Positions 36,313 through 45,051 are shown, counted from the stretch's first letter. The stretch is 64,000 nucleotides of DNA from Sphingomonas naphthae (GCF_028607085.1 NZ_CP117412.1:121405-185404); one strand, 5' to 3'. Notes: generated from the letters alone by a model not told the origin. Translations and numbers: made by a program.

Positions 36313-36603
36313 GTGCTCCGACCCTTTGCCGATGCAATCAGCTTCGACGCCGCGACGGGAACGATCGCGCTAGTCGGGCCGGTGCCATGGACGCCGCTTG
36401 CGCGGCGAGACGGGGAGGCGCATATTACTGTCATGGCGACCCGGTCCGATACGATAACCACCAAGGGGAGCAAGCCAGGCGTGCTCGGGCGCAGCGCAGC
36501 GACGGGCCGTTACGTTCTGGCGCCGGTGGCAACCAAGAAGGCGACCGTCTCCGACCAGCGTATCGCCGCGGCAGTGAAGAGCGTTCTGGCCAAGAAGAAG
36601 TAG
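36313..36603 (+). CDS. Small basic protein of a two-gene cassette (RSAxTGRYV type)
   Basis: 96 residues from GTG 36313, or 56 residues from ATG 36433. The C-terminal part is highly basic with GVLGRSAATGRYVLAPVATKK and ends AVKSVLAKKK; similar short proteins with an RSxxTGRFV core are familiar beside other genes, but I know no function. The stop codon is one base before the start of the TIR/NDT-like gene, so the two are co-translated. It may be an antitoxin, a partner or a nucleic-acid-binding tag (inference). Confidence 0.55.
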   Translation: MLRPFADAISFDAATGTIALVGPVPWTPLARRDGEAHITVMATRSDTITTKGSKPGVLGRSAATGRYVLAPVATKKATVSDQRIAAAVKSVLAKKK

Positions 36604-36604
36604 T

Positions 36605-37240
36605 TTGCCGGTCGTTCAGACGTCGACGGATGACGTCTTCATCAATTGCCCCTTCGACGATGCGTTCGCGCCGACGTTCCGCGCACTGATCTTCGCCATT
36701 CTCGTCTGCGGCTTTCGCACGCGCTCGGCGCGCGAACTGGATGACGGTGGCCAGACTCGGATTGACAAGATCTTCGCTCTGATCGAGCAGTGCCGCTACG
36801 GCATTCATGACCTGTCACGCACCGAGCTGGACGCGGTCAACAACCTGCCGCGCTTCAACATGCCGCTCGAACTCGGGCTGTTCCTTGGCGCCAAGCGCTA
36901 CGGTGGCCAACATCAGAAGGTCAAGCGTATCCTGATCCTCGACGTGGAGCAGTTCCGCTACCAGCGTTTCATCTCCGATCTGGCTGGCATGGACATCCAC
37001 GAGCATGGGGGCGACCCGACTCGAGCACTTCGCGAGGCGCGTGATTGGCTCGCCAACGTGTCGCGTCGCGAGCTGCCGAGCGCCGACCGCGTGCAATGCG
37101 TCTATAAGGCGTTTCTGGCCGACTTGCCCGATCTGGCGGCCGTGCTAGAGTTTCACCCAGATCGGATCCCGTATGTCGATTTCGAGCGGGTCGTCGGGCG
37201 ATGGCTGATCGAAGCGCCGGCCGCGATTGGGGCAGCTTGA
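36605..37240 (+). CDS. TIR/nucleoside deoxyribosyltransferase-like protein
   Basis: 211 residues from TTG 36605. The order of motifs is DVFINCPFDDAF (first strand and loop, residues 10-21), ELDDGGQTRIDKIFALIEQCRYGIHDLSRTELD (residues 44-76) and RFNMPLELGLFLGAKRYGG (residues 83-101), with a Glu at 89 in the position of the catalytic Glu of NDT and TIR-like folds, then KRILILD. This pattern belongs to a family of proteins I know only as uncharacterised. NAD or nucleotide hydrolysis is therefore a reasoned guess. An IS lies 23 bases downstream. Confidence 0.6.
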   Translation: MPVVQTSTDDVFINCPFDDAFAPTFRALIFAILVCGFRTRSARELDDGGQTRIDKIFALIEQCRYGIHDLSRTELDAVNNLPRFNMPLELGLFLGAKRYGGQHQKVKRILILDVEQFRYQRFISDLAGMDIHEHGGDPTRALREARDWLANVSRRELPSADRVQCVYKAFLADLPDLAAVLEFHPDRIPYVDFERVVGRWLIEAPAAIGAA

Positions 37241-37263
37241 GGCGCCGCTGAGCCGTTACGCTA

Positions 37264-39012
37264 TGTTCCCGCTGATTAGAAAAGACACATTCTGCCCCAA
37301 ATAGAAATGACACACGGCTGGTAGCAGCGGGGGCAGCGTGGAGCCATCCACAAGCGCAGCGCTGACCCCGCTGATGCGGTGAGTTTCGAGGGAAGGGCGA
37401 CGGACCCGCTGCGCCAGCAGCGGGCTCGGTCACACCAGAATGCAGACAGTCAGGCAGGTTCCTGGGGTGGGGTGGCGTGACCCGGACTCAGCCAGCGTAT
37501 TCGGCCAGTCCGCGCGCGACGAGTTCCGTCTCGGAAAGGCGCGGCCCGCGCTTCAGTTTCGGCGTGCAGAGCGTGCGGCGATCCACCTTCGATGCGGTCG
37601 CAACAGCCGACGCGGCGAACATGCCGCCAGTCTGCGCCGTCCGCGCCGGCTCGTTGTTGTTCCGCTTGCGGTGGTGTGGCGCCGTTTCCTGCAGGAGCCG
37701 CGCCATCGCCAGCGCCGCGTCGAGATGCTTGTTGTCGACCACCGCTGCCTGGTTCACCCGCCGCATCTTGTCGAACACGCGATAGGGCAAGGCCTGCCCG
37801 TCGTGCCGGATCTCGATCCGTCCGTCAGGATACTCGCAAACCTCCACCCGCTTGCGCGCCAGCGCCTGGCTGGTCCGGTTCGGCTCCAGGATGAACAGCG
37901 CCTTGTTGTAGTGCAGCGTCAGCGCCGCGGTCACCGTGCGCTGCTCGCGCCACACCATCTCTGCCTCGATGTTCTCGTGCGGCGCCAGCGGGCGGTGCAG
38001 ATCGCGCGGGTCGAACGGGGTCCTGGCGAACTGCCGGTTGTGCCGGGCCATGTAGGAGGGGAGGAAGGCATTGGCTTCGTCGATGGTGGAGATGCCCTCC
38101 AGTCTCATCGCCTTGACCAGCCGGTCCTGCAACGTGCCGTTCGCGCGCTCGACGCGCCCCTTGGCTTGCGGCGAGTTGGCGCAGATGATCTCGATGTTGA
38201 GCGCGTGCAACGCCCGCCCGAGATGGGTCATGCCGTCGCCGTTCGCCGAGGCCGTGTTGTTGCGAAACGCGCTGTGCTTGTCGGAGTAAAGGGCCACGGG
38301 TTTGCCATGGCGCTCGATATAGCTGCGCGTCGCCCGCATATACGAGAAGGTGCTCTCGCTCTCCACCATCTCCAGGTGCATCAGCTCGCTGGTCGCATCG
38401 TCGATATAGACCAGCAGCGTGCATTGCGGGCCCCGGTCCTCGAACCACCAGTGTTTGGACCCGTCGACCTGGATCAGCTCGCCGCGGCAGTCCCGCCGAT
38501 AACGCGGCTGGTACGGGCGAGGGCGGCGCGCTGCGCGGTCCTTCCACAGCCCCGCTGCCATCATCATCTGCCGCAGCGTCTCGCACGAGATTCGGATGCC
38601 GTGCCGCTCGGCCAGATACTCGCGCGCGAGCGTCGGCCCGAAGCCGCTATACTGCTCGCGCACGAGGCTGACGACCTGATCACGAACGGCATCGCCGTAA
38701 CGCCGGTTGCTCGGACGCCCACGCTTGCGGGATATGAGCCCGGCTGCGCCGTCCTGCCGAAGTCGCTCCAGCAACCGGTAGATCTGTCGACGCTCAAGCC
38801 TCAGCAGCGCCATCGCGTCCGCCACCCTGATCTCACCGCGGTCGAGCCGCATCAGCGTGTCGTACCGGCTCACCTCGGCAGCACTCATTGTCAGCACCGT
38901 CATCGCTTGCACATCCTCGCTGCCGAGGATGGCCATGACACCGGCGACCCGCTGGCACTCGTTGTGCCTTTTCTATCTAGCGGAGGAGTGTCATTTCTAC
39001 TTAGCACCTACA
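37264..39012. mobile_element. ISNCY-type insertion sequence (1749 bp) with 5-bp target duplication
   Basis: Ends begin TGTTCCCGCTGATTAGAAAA (left) and TGTAGGTGCTAAGTAGAAAT (inverted right), matching at TGT, GCT, A and TAGAAA. Each end holds two TAGAAAxGxCAC boxes. The target duplication CGCTA is exact (37259-37263 and 39013-39017). One transposase gene fills the element. Confidence 0.9.
37488..38903 (-). CDS. ISNCY-family transposase
   Basis: About 471 residues. N-terminal helix-turn-helix (GEIRVADAMALLRLERRQIYRLLERL), then a DDE integrase core: Asp in ELIQVDGSKHWWF, Asp in ALYSDKHSAF and Glu in KGRVERANGTLQDRLVK. ATG 38903 (MTVLTMSAAEVSRYD) fits family starts better than the longer frame. 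The C-terminal tail is polar. It appears intact. Confidence 0.93.
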   Translation of the reverse strand: MTVLTMSAAEVSRYDTLMRLDRGEIRVADAMALLRLERRQIYRLLERLRQDGAAGLISRKRGRPSNRRYGDAVRDQVVSLVREQYSGFGPTLAREYLAERHGIRISCETLRQMMMAAGLWKDRAARRPRPYQPRYRRDCRGELIQVDGSKHWWFEDRGPQCTLLVYIDDATSELMHLEMVESESTFSYMRATRSYIERHGKPVALYSDKHSAFRNNTASANGDGMTHLGRALHALNIEIICANSPQAKGRVERANGTLQDRLVKAMRLEGISTIDEANAFLPSYMARHNRQFARTPFDPRDLHRPLAPHENIEAEMVWREQRTVTAALTLHYNKALFILEPNRTSQALARKRVEVCEYPDGRIEIRHDGQALPYRVFDKMRRVNQAAVVDNKHLDAALAMARLLQETAPHHRKRNNNEPARTAQTGGMFAASAVATASKVDRRTLCTPKLKRGPRLSETELVARGLAEYAG

Positions 39013-39275
39013 CGCTAGCAGTCCGATAACAAAGATTATGTTAAACTAGGCGCCCTTGGTCAAAGGCTGTTTCTGGGTTCGCAGTGTTTTTTGAATGGCC
39101 TGGGGCCGCAAGCCTGCAGCCGTGCTCTCGTCGGCATCTGAGCTCAGGATGGGCGCCACTTAGCCGGGACCAGCGATCTCGATTCGATATGTAGATCAAA
39201 CGCAGCGGCGCCCTTAACGCCCTAAGCGGGATAGCGAATCTGGAGCCGCGGGGCTTGGTGGAAACTGTACATTCA

Positions 39276-39516
39276 ATGAACGAGAGGCATCCGGCCCCGA
39301 TCAACATCGAAGGGCTTCGTCAGCGGATCCGCGTGATGGCGTTCGACCGCGGCACCCCTCGGCAAGTCTCGCTCTGGCGTGCTGATATATCTGATAGCCG
39401 TGCAAATCTCGTCATCGAGGGGATGACGCCGACTTCGGACGACGATGATCTCTTTGCGCTGATGCTCGACGAAGGCGTTCCCGTCCGTAATGCCATCCAT
39501 CATTCTCGAGCTCTAA
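39276..39516 (+). pseudogene. Relic of a VbhA-like Fic antitoxin
   Basis: From ATG 39276 the product NIEGLRQRIRVMAFDRGTPRQVSLWRADISDSRANLVIEGMTPTSDDDDLFALMLDEGVP is clearly related to the antitoxin at 46262 (RxxANLVIE-MTPTxDxDxxFAxMLDEGVP). The last residues need a one-base frame change to read SVMPSIILEL, matching the other copy's LMPSIILGL. No fic gene follows. The EG of the inhibitory motif is kept (NLVIEG). Confidence 0.7.
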
Positions 39517-39795
39517 AAGAGGAGATAAGCTCGCCCCGCTGTAGCCTTGGCGACCGGCCGCCGAGCGACGCCGGACGCGAGATCGTTACCAGCTTGGCTG
39601 CGGTCAATGAAAGCACGAACCTTGCAGCGTGCCGCTGCCTTTCTCATACTAGGCGACGCTCCAAACCGCTCGCGACTTCGTGCTTTTGTTGACCGGTCGC
39701 GGCCGGGCCGCGCCAACCGTCAGCGCAGTTGTGTTGGGGGGCCCTGAGGTGCTCAATGAAAAAAGCATTGCTCGGCACTGTGGTAGGCTCGTTCG

Positions 39796-39951
39796 ATGAC
39801 TCAGGCTCCCAACCCTGCTCCCGTGCAAGACTCGAGGACAGGAAGGACTGTGATCGTTCGAGGTCTCGGTGCCCTGAAGGGCCGACTGCGCCTCGATCAA
39901 CGTATCGATCTCCTCAAGCCCATAGCGCGGCAGGCAGCGGAGCTGGACTGA
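39796..39951 (+). CDS. Small protein of 51 residues, unknown
   Basis: ATG 39796 to TGA 39951. The C-terminal part TVIVRGLGALKGRLRLDQRIDLLKPIARQAAELD looks like a strand-turn-strand followed by an amphipathic helix, with regular codon use, and resembles short conserved proteins I have seen in sphingomonads. No strong ribosome-binding site is seen. It could be an antitoxin-like fragment. Confidence 0.4.
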   Translation: MTQAPNPAPVQDSRTGRTVIVRGLGALKGRLRLDQRIDLLKPIARQAAELD

Positions 39952-40051
39952 TCGCGACCAAGGCGGAGTAGGCAGGTGGTCGATTGAAAGCCAGATTGGT
40001 TCACGGCCGGCTTTCAAGTCTTCACGTGACGAGATATAAGGACGCTAACAT

Positions 40052-40090
40052 GGCCGTCCCCTCTGATGCTGAACGCATCAAGGGGCGGCC
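40052..40090. terminator. Long hairpin at the 3' end of the receiver-domain gene
   Basis: GGCCGTCCCCTCTGATGC (40052-40069) pairs with GCATCAAGGGGCGGCC (40075-40090) with one bulge and one mismatch. Read on the plus strand it is followed by TTCTTGTT, a weak U-tract; on the minus strand it covers the receiver gene's stop codon. It may serve transcripts from both sides. Confidence 0.5.
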
Positions 40091-40656
40091 TTCTTGTTAA
40101 CAAAAGCTGCACCGTTCAGGTCGCGCGCCGAATGTAAGTCATCGAAAGCACGAAGATCGAGGTTGTCGAACCTCAAGCCGGCAGGAGCCACTAATGCTTC
40201 AGTGAGGGCATCCGCGCAAATGGGCTTCTGGATAAGCTGGAGCGCCCGATAGGCCGGAGGGATCGCTTCCCTGTCGTAGCCGGTGACCAACACGGCAGGC
40301 ACACGGCGATCGGCGAGACGGTCGAGCAGATCGAACGCCATCTCGCCGCCGAGACGAAGGTCGACGACCGCCGCCTGCACCGCCGTGGCGGAGAGAAGTT
40401 CGTCGGCCGTCTCCACGCAACCGGCAGGGCCGACGATTTCGGCCCCTTTCCCGGCCAGGGTTTCCTCGATCTCGCTCGCGATCAGATATTCGTCCTCGAC
40501 GACCAGGATGCGAAGACTGCGGAGTGGCTGCTGCGCCCTTCGATCGTAGAGCGTCGCAAGTTCGAAATGGATCGCGCGCGCCTTCGCGCAGGGGCTGGCG
40601 AGGGCGATCGCACGCTCGTCGCGCGCGCGGCGCCCGCAATAGTCGAAATCGAGCAT
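40078..40656 (-). CDS. Response-regulator receiver-domain protein
   Basis: 192 residues. A receiver domain lies at residues about 47-160: acidic pair Glu54/Asp55 (VVEDE), phospho-acceptor Asp99 (AVVDLRLGG), Thr125 (LVTGYD) and Lys144 (IQKPI). The N-terminal 40 residues are a short helical extension found on some sphingomonad regulators. No output domain, so it works by protein interaction. No histidine kinase is nearby. Confidence 0.85.
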   Translation of the reverse strand: MLDFDYCGRRARDERAIALASPCAKARAIHFELATLYDRRAQQPLRSLRILVVEDEYLIASEIEETLAGKGAEIVGPAGCVETADELLSATAVQAAVVDLRLGGEMAFDLLDRLADRRVPAVLVTGYDREAIPPAYRALQLIQKPICADALTEALVAPAGLRFDNLDLRAFDDLHSARDLNGAAFVNKKAAP

Positions 40657-40791
40657 GGGAAGAGCTCCGTCTTGAAGCGGGAGCTTTCCAGTTGCTCTCA
40701 GCCGCCGACATGCTCGGGCCTTGGTCGGCGATGACCGCCTTTTACCACGATTGACCGTCCATGACGAGGCTGGGCCGCGTCGCTCGTCGGA

Positions 40792-40905
40792 TCAGGCCAC
40801 CAGGGCCAGCAAAGGTGTGCCACGTGGCACACTCTGCCTGCTCCGATGCGCTGTCAGCGTCCATAGCGCCACTGCCGTGGTCGGCATGCCACCAGCGTCA
40901 ACCTT
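40792..40905 (-). pseudogene. Remnant of an HNH endonuclease gene
   Basis: Bases 40860-40900 match the HNH gene at about 44870-44910: the string reading RWWDADRRQW in the intact gene reads RWWHADH...QWR here, with one base lost. The stretch just after it corresponds to the C-terminal VPRGTP, including the same CCACGTGG palindrome. The middle zinc-HNH core is missing. A partial duplicate that was internally deleted. Confidence 0.5.
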
Positions 40906-41064
40906 GAGGGGAAGAGTCGCCCCGGCGCGATGACTCGGCCTTTGTAGGGCCGGCGCGCCCGTTCCCCTTTCAGCCCGCGTAGCGCCGCCTAACACGAGGT
41001 CGGGCAGCGCCGTGGACAACTTCTCAACTTCCGGTGAGCGCAGCGTGCTGAGATATAAGCCCCC

Positions 41065-41397
41065 ATGACCGCTTTTGCATTCTTCGGCGCCGCCTTGGCG
41101 GAGATCGCCGGCTGTTTCGCGTTCTGGGCGTGGCTCAGGCTCGGCAAGTCGCCCTGGTGGGTCGCGCCCGGCATCCTGTCCCTTTGTCTATTCGCCTATC
41201 TGCTCACCTTACCGGCGTCCGATCAGGCTGGCCGATCCTATGCGGCGTATGGGGGCGTCTACATCCTGTCGGCCGTGTTGTGGCTCTGGATCGCGGAGGG
41301 TACCAAGCCCGATCGCTGGGATCTAATCGGCGCGGCAGTCTGCCTTGTCGGAGCAGCGATCATCTTCTTCGGCCCGCGCGCGGCAACGGGCGGCTGA
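41065..41397 (+). CDS. YnfA/UPF0060 family small membrane protein
   Basis: 110 residues with four membrane helices: [51 protein letters not shown] and [17 protein letters not shown]. The [10 protein letters not shown] and AYGGVYI motifs are diagnostic for the YnfA group of SMR-like transporters. Downstream is the arsenic operon on the other strand. Function uncertain; often near metal or drug resistance genes. Confidence 0.93.
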   Translation: MTAFAFFGAALAEIAGCFAFWAWLRLGKSPWWVAPGILSLCLFAYLLTLPASDQAGRSYAAYGGVYILSAVLWLWIAEGTKPDRWDLIGAAVCLVGAAIIFFGPRAATGG

Positions 41398-41438
41398 CGG
41401 CCGCCCTACCTTCGAGGGGAAAGCGGGCCGCGTCGCCA

Positions 41439-42197
41439 TCATGCCCGGGCGCTCGATGCGCCGATCGCGATCGCCGATGGGTCCAAAGCCGGATTGACCG
41501 CCACCCCGGCTTGCTTGCGCTCCGAATAGCGGTCGACGAGCTGCGTCGTGTGCGGCCGGAGCAGCACGATGAAGCGGACCAGCTCCTCCATCACGTCGAC
41601 GATGCGGTCATAATAGCTTGACGGCTTCATGCGTCCGGCCTCGTCGAACTCCTTGTACGCCATTGCTACCGAGGACTGGTTCGGGATCGTGAACATGCGC
41701 ATCCAGCGGCCGAGCAGGCGCAGCGTGTTGACCGCGTTGAAGGATTGCGATCCGCCCGACACCTGCATGACCGCGAGCGTGCGGCCCTGGGTCGGACGCA
41801 TGCCCTTCATCTCGAGCGGAAGGTGATCGATCTGCGCCTTCATGATGCCGGTGATCTGGCCGTGCCGCTCCGGGCTGCACCAGACCTGGCCCTCCGACCA
41901 CATCGCCAGCTCGCGCAGCTCGTGAACGGCCGGATGATCGTCGCCCGCGATCTGGTCGGGTAGCGGCAGCGTCGAGGGATCGAAGATCCGCGTTTCCGCG
42001 CCGAACAATTGCAGCAGACGCGCCGCTTCCTCCGTGGCAAGCCGCGAGAAGGAGCGCTCGCGCAAGCTGCCGTAGAGCAGCAGGATCCGCGGTGCCGGGT
42101 CGAGGGAGCCGAGCCCCATGGCGGGCTGCGTGCGGATGAAGGCGGGATCGAGTGCCGGCAGGAGGTCGGGATCGGCGAGCGGACGGAGCGGCATCAA
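41439..42197 (-). CDS. arsH: ArsH flavoprotein
   Basis: 252 residues. The NADPH-dependent FMN reductase fold is shown by [24 protein letters not shown] (FMN-binding loop) and [22 protein letters not shown], characteristic of ArsH, which oxidises trivalent methylarsenicals. Its ATG overlaps the arsN2 stop by four bases. Last gene of the ars operon. Confidence 0.94.
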   Translation of the reverse strand: MMPLRPLADPDLLPALDPAFIRTQPAMGLGSLDPAPRILLLYGSLRERSFSRLATEEAARLLQLFGAETRIFDPSTLPLPDQIAGDDHPAVHELRELAMWSEGQVWCSPERHGQITGIMKAQIDHLPLEMKGMRPTQGRTLAVMQVSGGSQSFNAVNTLRLLGRWMRMFTIPNQSSVAMAYKEFDEAGRMKPSSYYDRIVDVMEELVRFIVLLRPHTTQLVDRYSERKQAGVAVNPALDPSAIAIGASSARA

Positions 42198-42631
42198 AGA
42201 GCTTTCACGAGATAGGTGGCCGACGCCGGGCAGAGCGCGGTGAACTCGCGCGAGGCGGCGATCGCGGGCGGGGCCGCGATGCGATCGGCTTCGGCATAGC
42301 CGTTCGCGCGGAAGAACGGCGCCGCAGTGTTGGTCAGGAGGTGCAGTCGCGCGACGCCGAGCCGCCGCGCCTCGTCTTCGAGCAACGCCAGCATCGCACG
42401 GCCGAGGCCAGCGCTCCGGCGATCGGCCACGACCACGAGCGAGCGGAGCAGCCGGTCCGGATCGTCGCCCTCGATCCCGCCGAACCCGACCAACCCAGCG
42501 TCATCGTCAAAGCGGACGAAGGTGCGGCGGGATTCGGCCAGGTCGGCGGTTGGCAGCTTGGCGGCTGCCAGCGCGCCAGCCAGGTCATCCAGTTCGCCCG
42601 GCGCGAGACGCTTCACGCCGAGGCCGCTCAC
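42194..42631 (-). CDS. arsN2: Arsenic resistance N-acetyltransferase ArsN2
   Basis: 145 residues of GNAT fold: acetyl-CoA loop [18 protein letters not shown] (residues about 75-92) and the C-terminal [19 protein letters not shown]. The position between acr3 and arsH, with 4-base overlaps on both sides, and its small size support the ArsN2 call. Confidence 0.85.
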   Translation of the reverse strand: MSGLGVKRLAPGELDDLAGALAAAKLPTADLAESRRTFVRFDDDAGLVGFGGIEGDDPDRLLRSLVVVADRRSAGLGRAMLALLEDEARRLGVARLHLLTNTAAPFFRANGYAEADRIAAPPAIAASREFTALCPASATYLVKAL

Positions 42632-43707
42632 GCGCGCGCACCGCGCTCATACCAGCCCCGCGACGCCTTCACGATCGAGACGACCGAGAGCATCACCGGC
42701 ACCTCGACCAGCACGCCCACGACCGTTGCCAGCGCCGCGCCCGACTTGAGCCCGAACAGCGAGATGGCGGCCGCGACGGCCAGCTCAAAGAAGTTGGACG
42801 CGCCGATCAGCGCCGCAGGCGCCGCCACGCACCATGCAACGCCGAAGCGGCGCGACAGCCAGTAGGCTAGCCCTGCATTGAAATAGACCTGGATGAGGAT
42901 CGGCACCGCGAGCAGCGCGATCACCAGCGGCTGCGCCACGATCGCCTCACCCTGAAAGCCGAACAGCAGGACGAGCGTCGCCAGCAGCGAAACGAGCGAT
43001 ACCGGGCCGAGGCGACCGAGCAGCCGGTCGAGCGCTGACTGTCCGCCGTTTGCCAGCACGGCCCGGCGAACGAGCTGGGCGGCGATGACCGGCACGACGA
43101 TGTAGAGCAGCACCGAGATCAGTAGCGTGTCCCACGGCACCGTCACCGAGGCAACGCCGAGCAGCAGCCCGACGAGCGGCGCAAACAGAAACACCATGAT
43201 GACGTCGTTCAGCGCGACCTGGGACAGCGTATAGGTCGGCTCGCCCTCGCACAGGTTCGACCATACGAACACCATGGCGGTGCACGGTGCCGCAGCGAGC
43301 AGGATCAGGCCGGCGATGTAGGACGGCCCCTCCCCTGCGGGCAGGAGCGGCGCGAACAGCCAACCGATGAACAATGTGCCCAGTGCTGCCATCGAGAAGG
43401 GCTTCACCGCCCAGTTGATGAACAGCGTGACGCCCACCCCCTTCCAATGCTGGCGGATCGACCCGAGCGCGCCGAAGTCGATCTTGAGCAGCATCGGCAC
43501 GATCATCAGCCAGATCAGTACCGCGACGATGAGATTGACGCGCGCGACCTCGGCCGAGGCGATGCGCGCGAACAGGCCGGGCAAAAGGTGCCCCAGGCCG
43601 ATGCCGGCAACGATGCAGAGCGCCACCCAGAGCGTCAGGTATCGCTCGAAGGTGCCGATGCCGGGGCGCGCCGGCGCAGGTCCGGCGACGGGGGCGATCG
43701 TCGACAT
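42628..43707 (-). CDS. arsB: Arsenite efflux permease ACR3
   Basis: About 359 residues with ten membrane segments. ACR3 marks include the conserved Cys in ILLAAAPCTAMVFVWSNLCEGEPTYTLSQVALND and FNAGLAYWLSRRFGVAWCVAAPAALIGASNFFELAVAAAI, with the essential Glu. ATG 43707 is preferred to the TTG at 43719 inside arsC. Exports arsenite across the inner membrane. Confidence 0.94.
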   Translation of the reverse strand: MSTIAPVAGPAPARPGIGTFERYLTLWVALCIVAGIGLGHLLPGLFARIASAEVARVNLIVAVLIWLMIVPMLLKIDFGALGSIRQHWKGVGVTLFINWAVKPFSMAALGTLFIGWLFAPLLPAGEGPSYIAGLILLAAAPCTAMVFVWSNLCEGEPTYTLSQVALNDVIMVFLFAPLVGLLLGVASVTVPWDTLLISVLLYIVVPVIAAQLVRRAVLANGGQSALDRLLGRLGPVSLVSLLATLVLLFGFQGEAIVAQPLVIALLAVPILIQVYFNAGLAYWLSRRFGVAWCVAAPAALIGASNFFELAVAAAISLFGLKSGAALATVVGVLVEVPVMLSVVSIVKASRGWYERGARA

Positions 43708-43711
43708 GGGC

Positions 43712-44155
43712 TCAGCCAACCCGCTCGCCGAACGCGTCCACCACCTGTTCGCCGTCCTCCTTGGCGAAGGCGCCGAGCTGCCTGCTCGGCAGCAGATCGA
43801 GGACGGCTTCGGACGGGCGGCAGAGCTTCACGCCCAGGGGCGAGACGACCAGCGGGCGGTTGATGAGGATCGGGTGCGCCATCATCGCGTCCACCAGCGC
43901 CTCGTCGGACAGCGAAGTGTCGCCGAGCCCCAGCTCCGCATAGGGTGTGCCCTTCTCCCGCAAGAGGTCGCGCGGCGAGATGCCCGCCCGCTCGATCAGC
44001 TCGACCAGCATCGCGCGCGAGGGCGGGGTCTTCAGATATTCGACCACGTGCGGTTCGATGCCGGCATTGCGGATCATGGCAAGCGCGTTGCGCGACGTGC
44101 CGCACTCAGGATTGTGGTAGATGACGATATCGACGGCCGAGTCAGTCCGGCTCAT
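43712..44155 (-). CDS. arsC: Glutaredoxin-type arsenate reductase
   Basis: About 147 residues. VIYHNPECGTSRNALAMI has the catalytic Cys18, and LVVSPLGVKLCRPSE carries the conserved arginine. ATG 44155 has a GGAAG ribosome-binding site; the longer frame is an extension. Reduces arsenate to arsenite for ACR3. Starts 11 bases after arsR. Confidence 0.94.
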   Translation of the reverse strand: MSRTDSAVDIVIYHNPECGTSRNALAMIRNAGIEPHVVEYLKTPPSRAMLVELIERAGISPRDLLREKGTPYAELGLGDTSLSDEALVDAMMAHPILINRPLVVSPLGVKLCRPSEAVLDLLPSRQLGAFAKEDGEQVVDAFGERVG

Positions 44156-44166
44156 GGGGCTTCCTT

Positions 44167-44499
44167 TCAGCAGCAGGGGGCGAGTTCGGCGACGAGCGGG
44201 ACGCACAATTCGGCGTTGCCGGCACAGCAATCCTTGACCAGGAACAGCGTCAGCGCGCGCAGCCCGCCGAGGTCGGCGCGGTAGATGATCGAGCGGCTGT
44301 GCCGTTCGGAGCGGACGAGGCCGGCACGGGCCAGGATACCCAGATGCGCCGACATCGTGTTCTGCGGCACATCGAGCTGTCGGGCGATCTCCCCCGCCGC
44401 CAAGCCGGCAGGCTCGTGCCGGACCAGCAGACGAAACACGTCCAGGCGCGTGCCCTGCGCCAAGGCCCCCAATGCCACAATCGCCGACTCGCTTTCCAT
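44167..44499 (-). CDS. arsR: ArsR-family arsenic-responsive repressor
   Basis: 110 residues from ATG 44499. Winged helix-turn-helix (GEIARQLDVPQNTMSAHLGILARAGLVRSERHSRSIIYR), then a Cys-rich C-terminus with DCCAGNAELC and a terminal CC pair that can bind arsenite. First gene of the operon; regulates it through the palindrome at its own start codon. Confidence 0.93.
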   Translation of the reverse strand: MESESAIVALGALAQGTRLDVFRLLVRHEPAGLAAGEIARQLDVPQNTMSAHLGILARAGLVRSERHSRSIIYRADLGGLRALTLFLVKDCCAGNAELCVPLVAELAPCC

Positions 44500-44519
44500 A
44501 TATCCAGCATAGCGGATAT
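44500..44519. promoter_or_regulatory. Palindromic operator at the arsR start
   Basis: ATATCC (44500-44505) and GGATAT (44514-44519) are inverted repeats with an 8-base spacer, directly abutting the arsR start codon. Being this close, repressor bound here would also cover the ribosome-binding site in DNA. Binding is inferred. Confidence 0.55.
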
Positions 44520-44571
44520 GTGGAGGAAGGCTAGGCTGTTGCTCCGAAAGTGACTTCTCGTGACTTCGCAC

Positions 44572-45051
44572 TCAGGCGGTGAGACGCACAGGTGTGCCAC
44601 GTGGTACACCTGTGATCGGCAACGCTGCCCGGTCGTCGAGCATCGCCAGCAGATCTCCCAGCGCGCGACGTCGATACGCATTGTACCAGCGGCGCCGACG
44701 ATGTTCGGCCCCATCGTGGATCATGTGGCAGCGCTGGCAGAGCGCAGCGAGATTGCGCGGCCCATTATCGGTCGGGTCGTGGTTGAGGTGTGCGCAGGCG
44801 ATATAGACCCGCGTCAGCCTAACCGCTTCGGCGACATTTGCGCCTGCCACACGGATGCGACGCCCTCGCCCATCGCGCCACTGCCGGCGATCGGCATCCC
44901 ACCAGCGGCCATCGCCGAGGTGGAAGACACGTGCCCCATGCGGCCGCCGGCAATGCTCGCACCGCCCTCCAGCTCGGCCAAACCGGATCAGCTTCGACAG
45001 TTCGGGCCAGTCGATCGGGTAGAGCCAGCGATGTTCCGGCATGATCGGCAT
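44572..45051 (-). CDS. HNH endonuclease-like protein
   Basis: About 159 residues. Zinc ligands CEHC (Cys31, Cys34) and CQRCH (Cys105, Cys108), with the HNH core CAHLNHDPTDNGPRNLAALC (His88, Asn100) and MIHD (His112). Start ATG 45051 or 45042. The 3' end encodes VPRGTP over a near-palindrome CCACGTGG also present in the relic at 40.8 kb. Role unknown; free-standing HNH proteins of plasmids are often nicking enzymes or defence effectors. Confidence 0.85.
   Translation of the reverse strand: MPIMPEHRWLYPIDWPELSKLIRFGRAGGRCEHCRRPHGARVFHLGDGRWWDADRRQWRDGRGRRIRVAGANVAEAVRLTRVYIACAHLNHDPTDNGPRNLAALCQRCHMIHDGAEHRRRRWYNAYRRRALGDLLAMLDDRAALPITGVPRGTPVRLTA

Noticed and set aside
36057..36689. 210-codon plus-strand frame across the TIR-like cassette
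   Set aside because: It overlaps the small basic gene and the start of the TIR-like gene out of frame, and its product is low-complexity Arg/Ser.
37440..39029. Plus-strand 529-codon frame across the ISNCY element
   Set aside because: Antisense of the transposase, which has the DDE residues.
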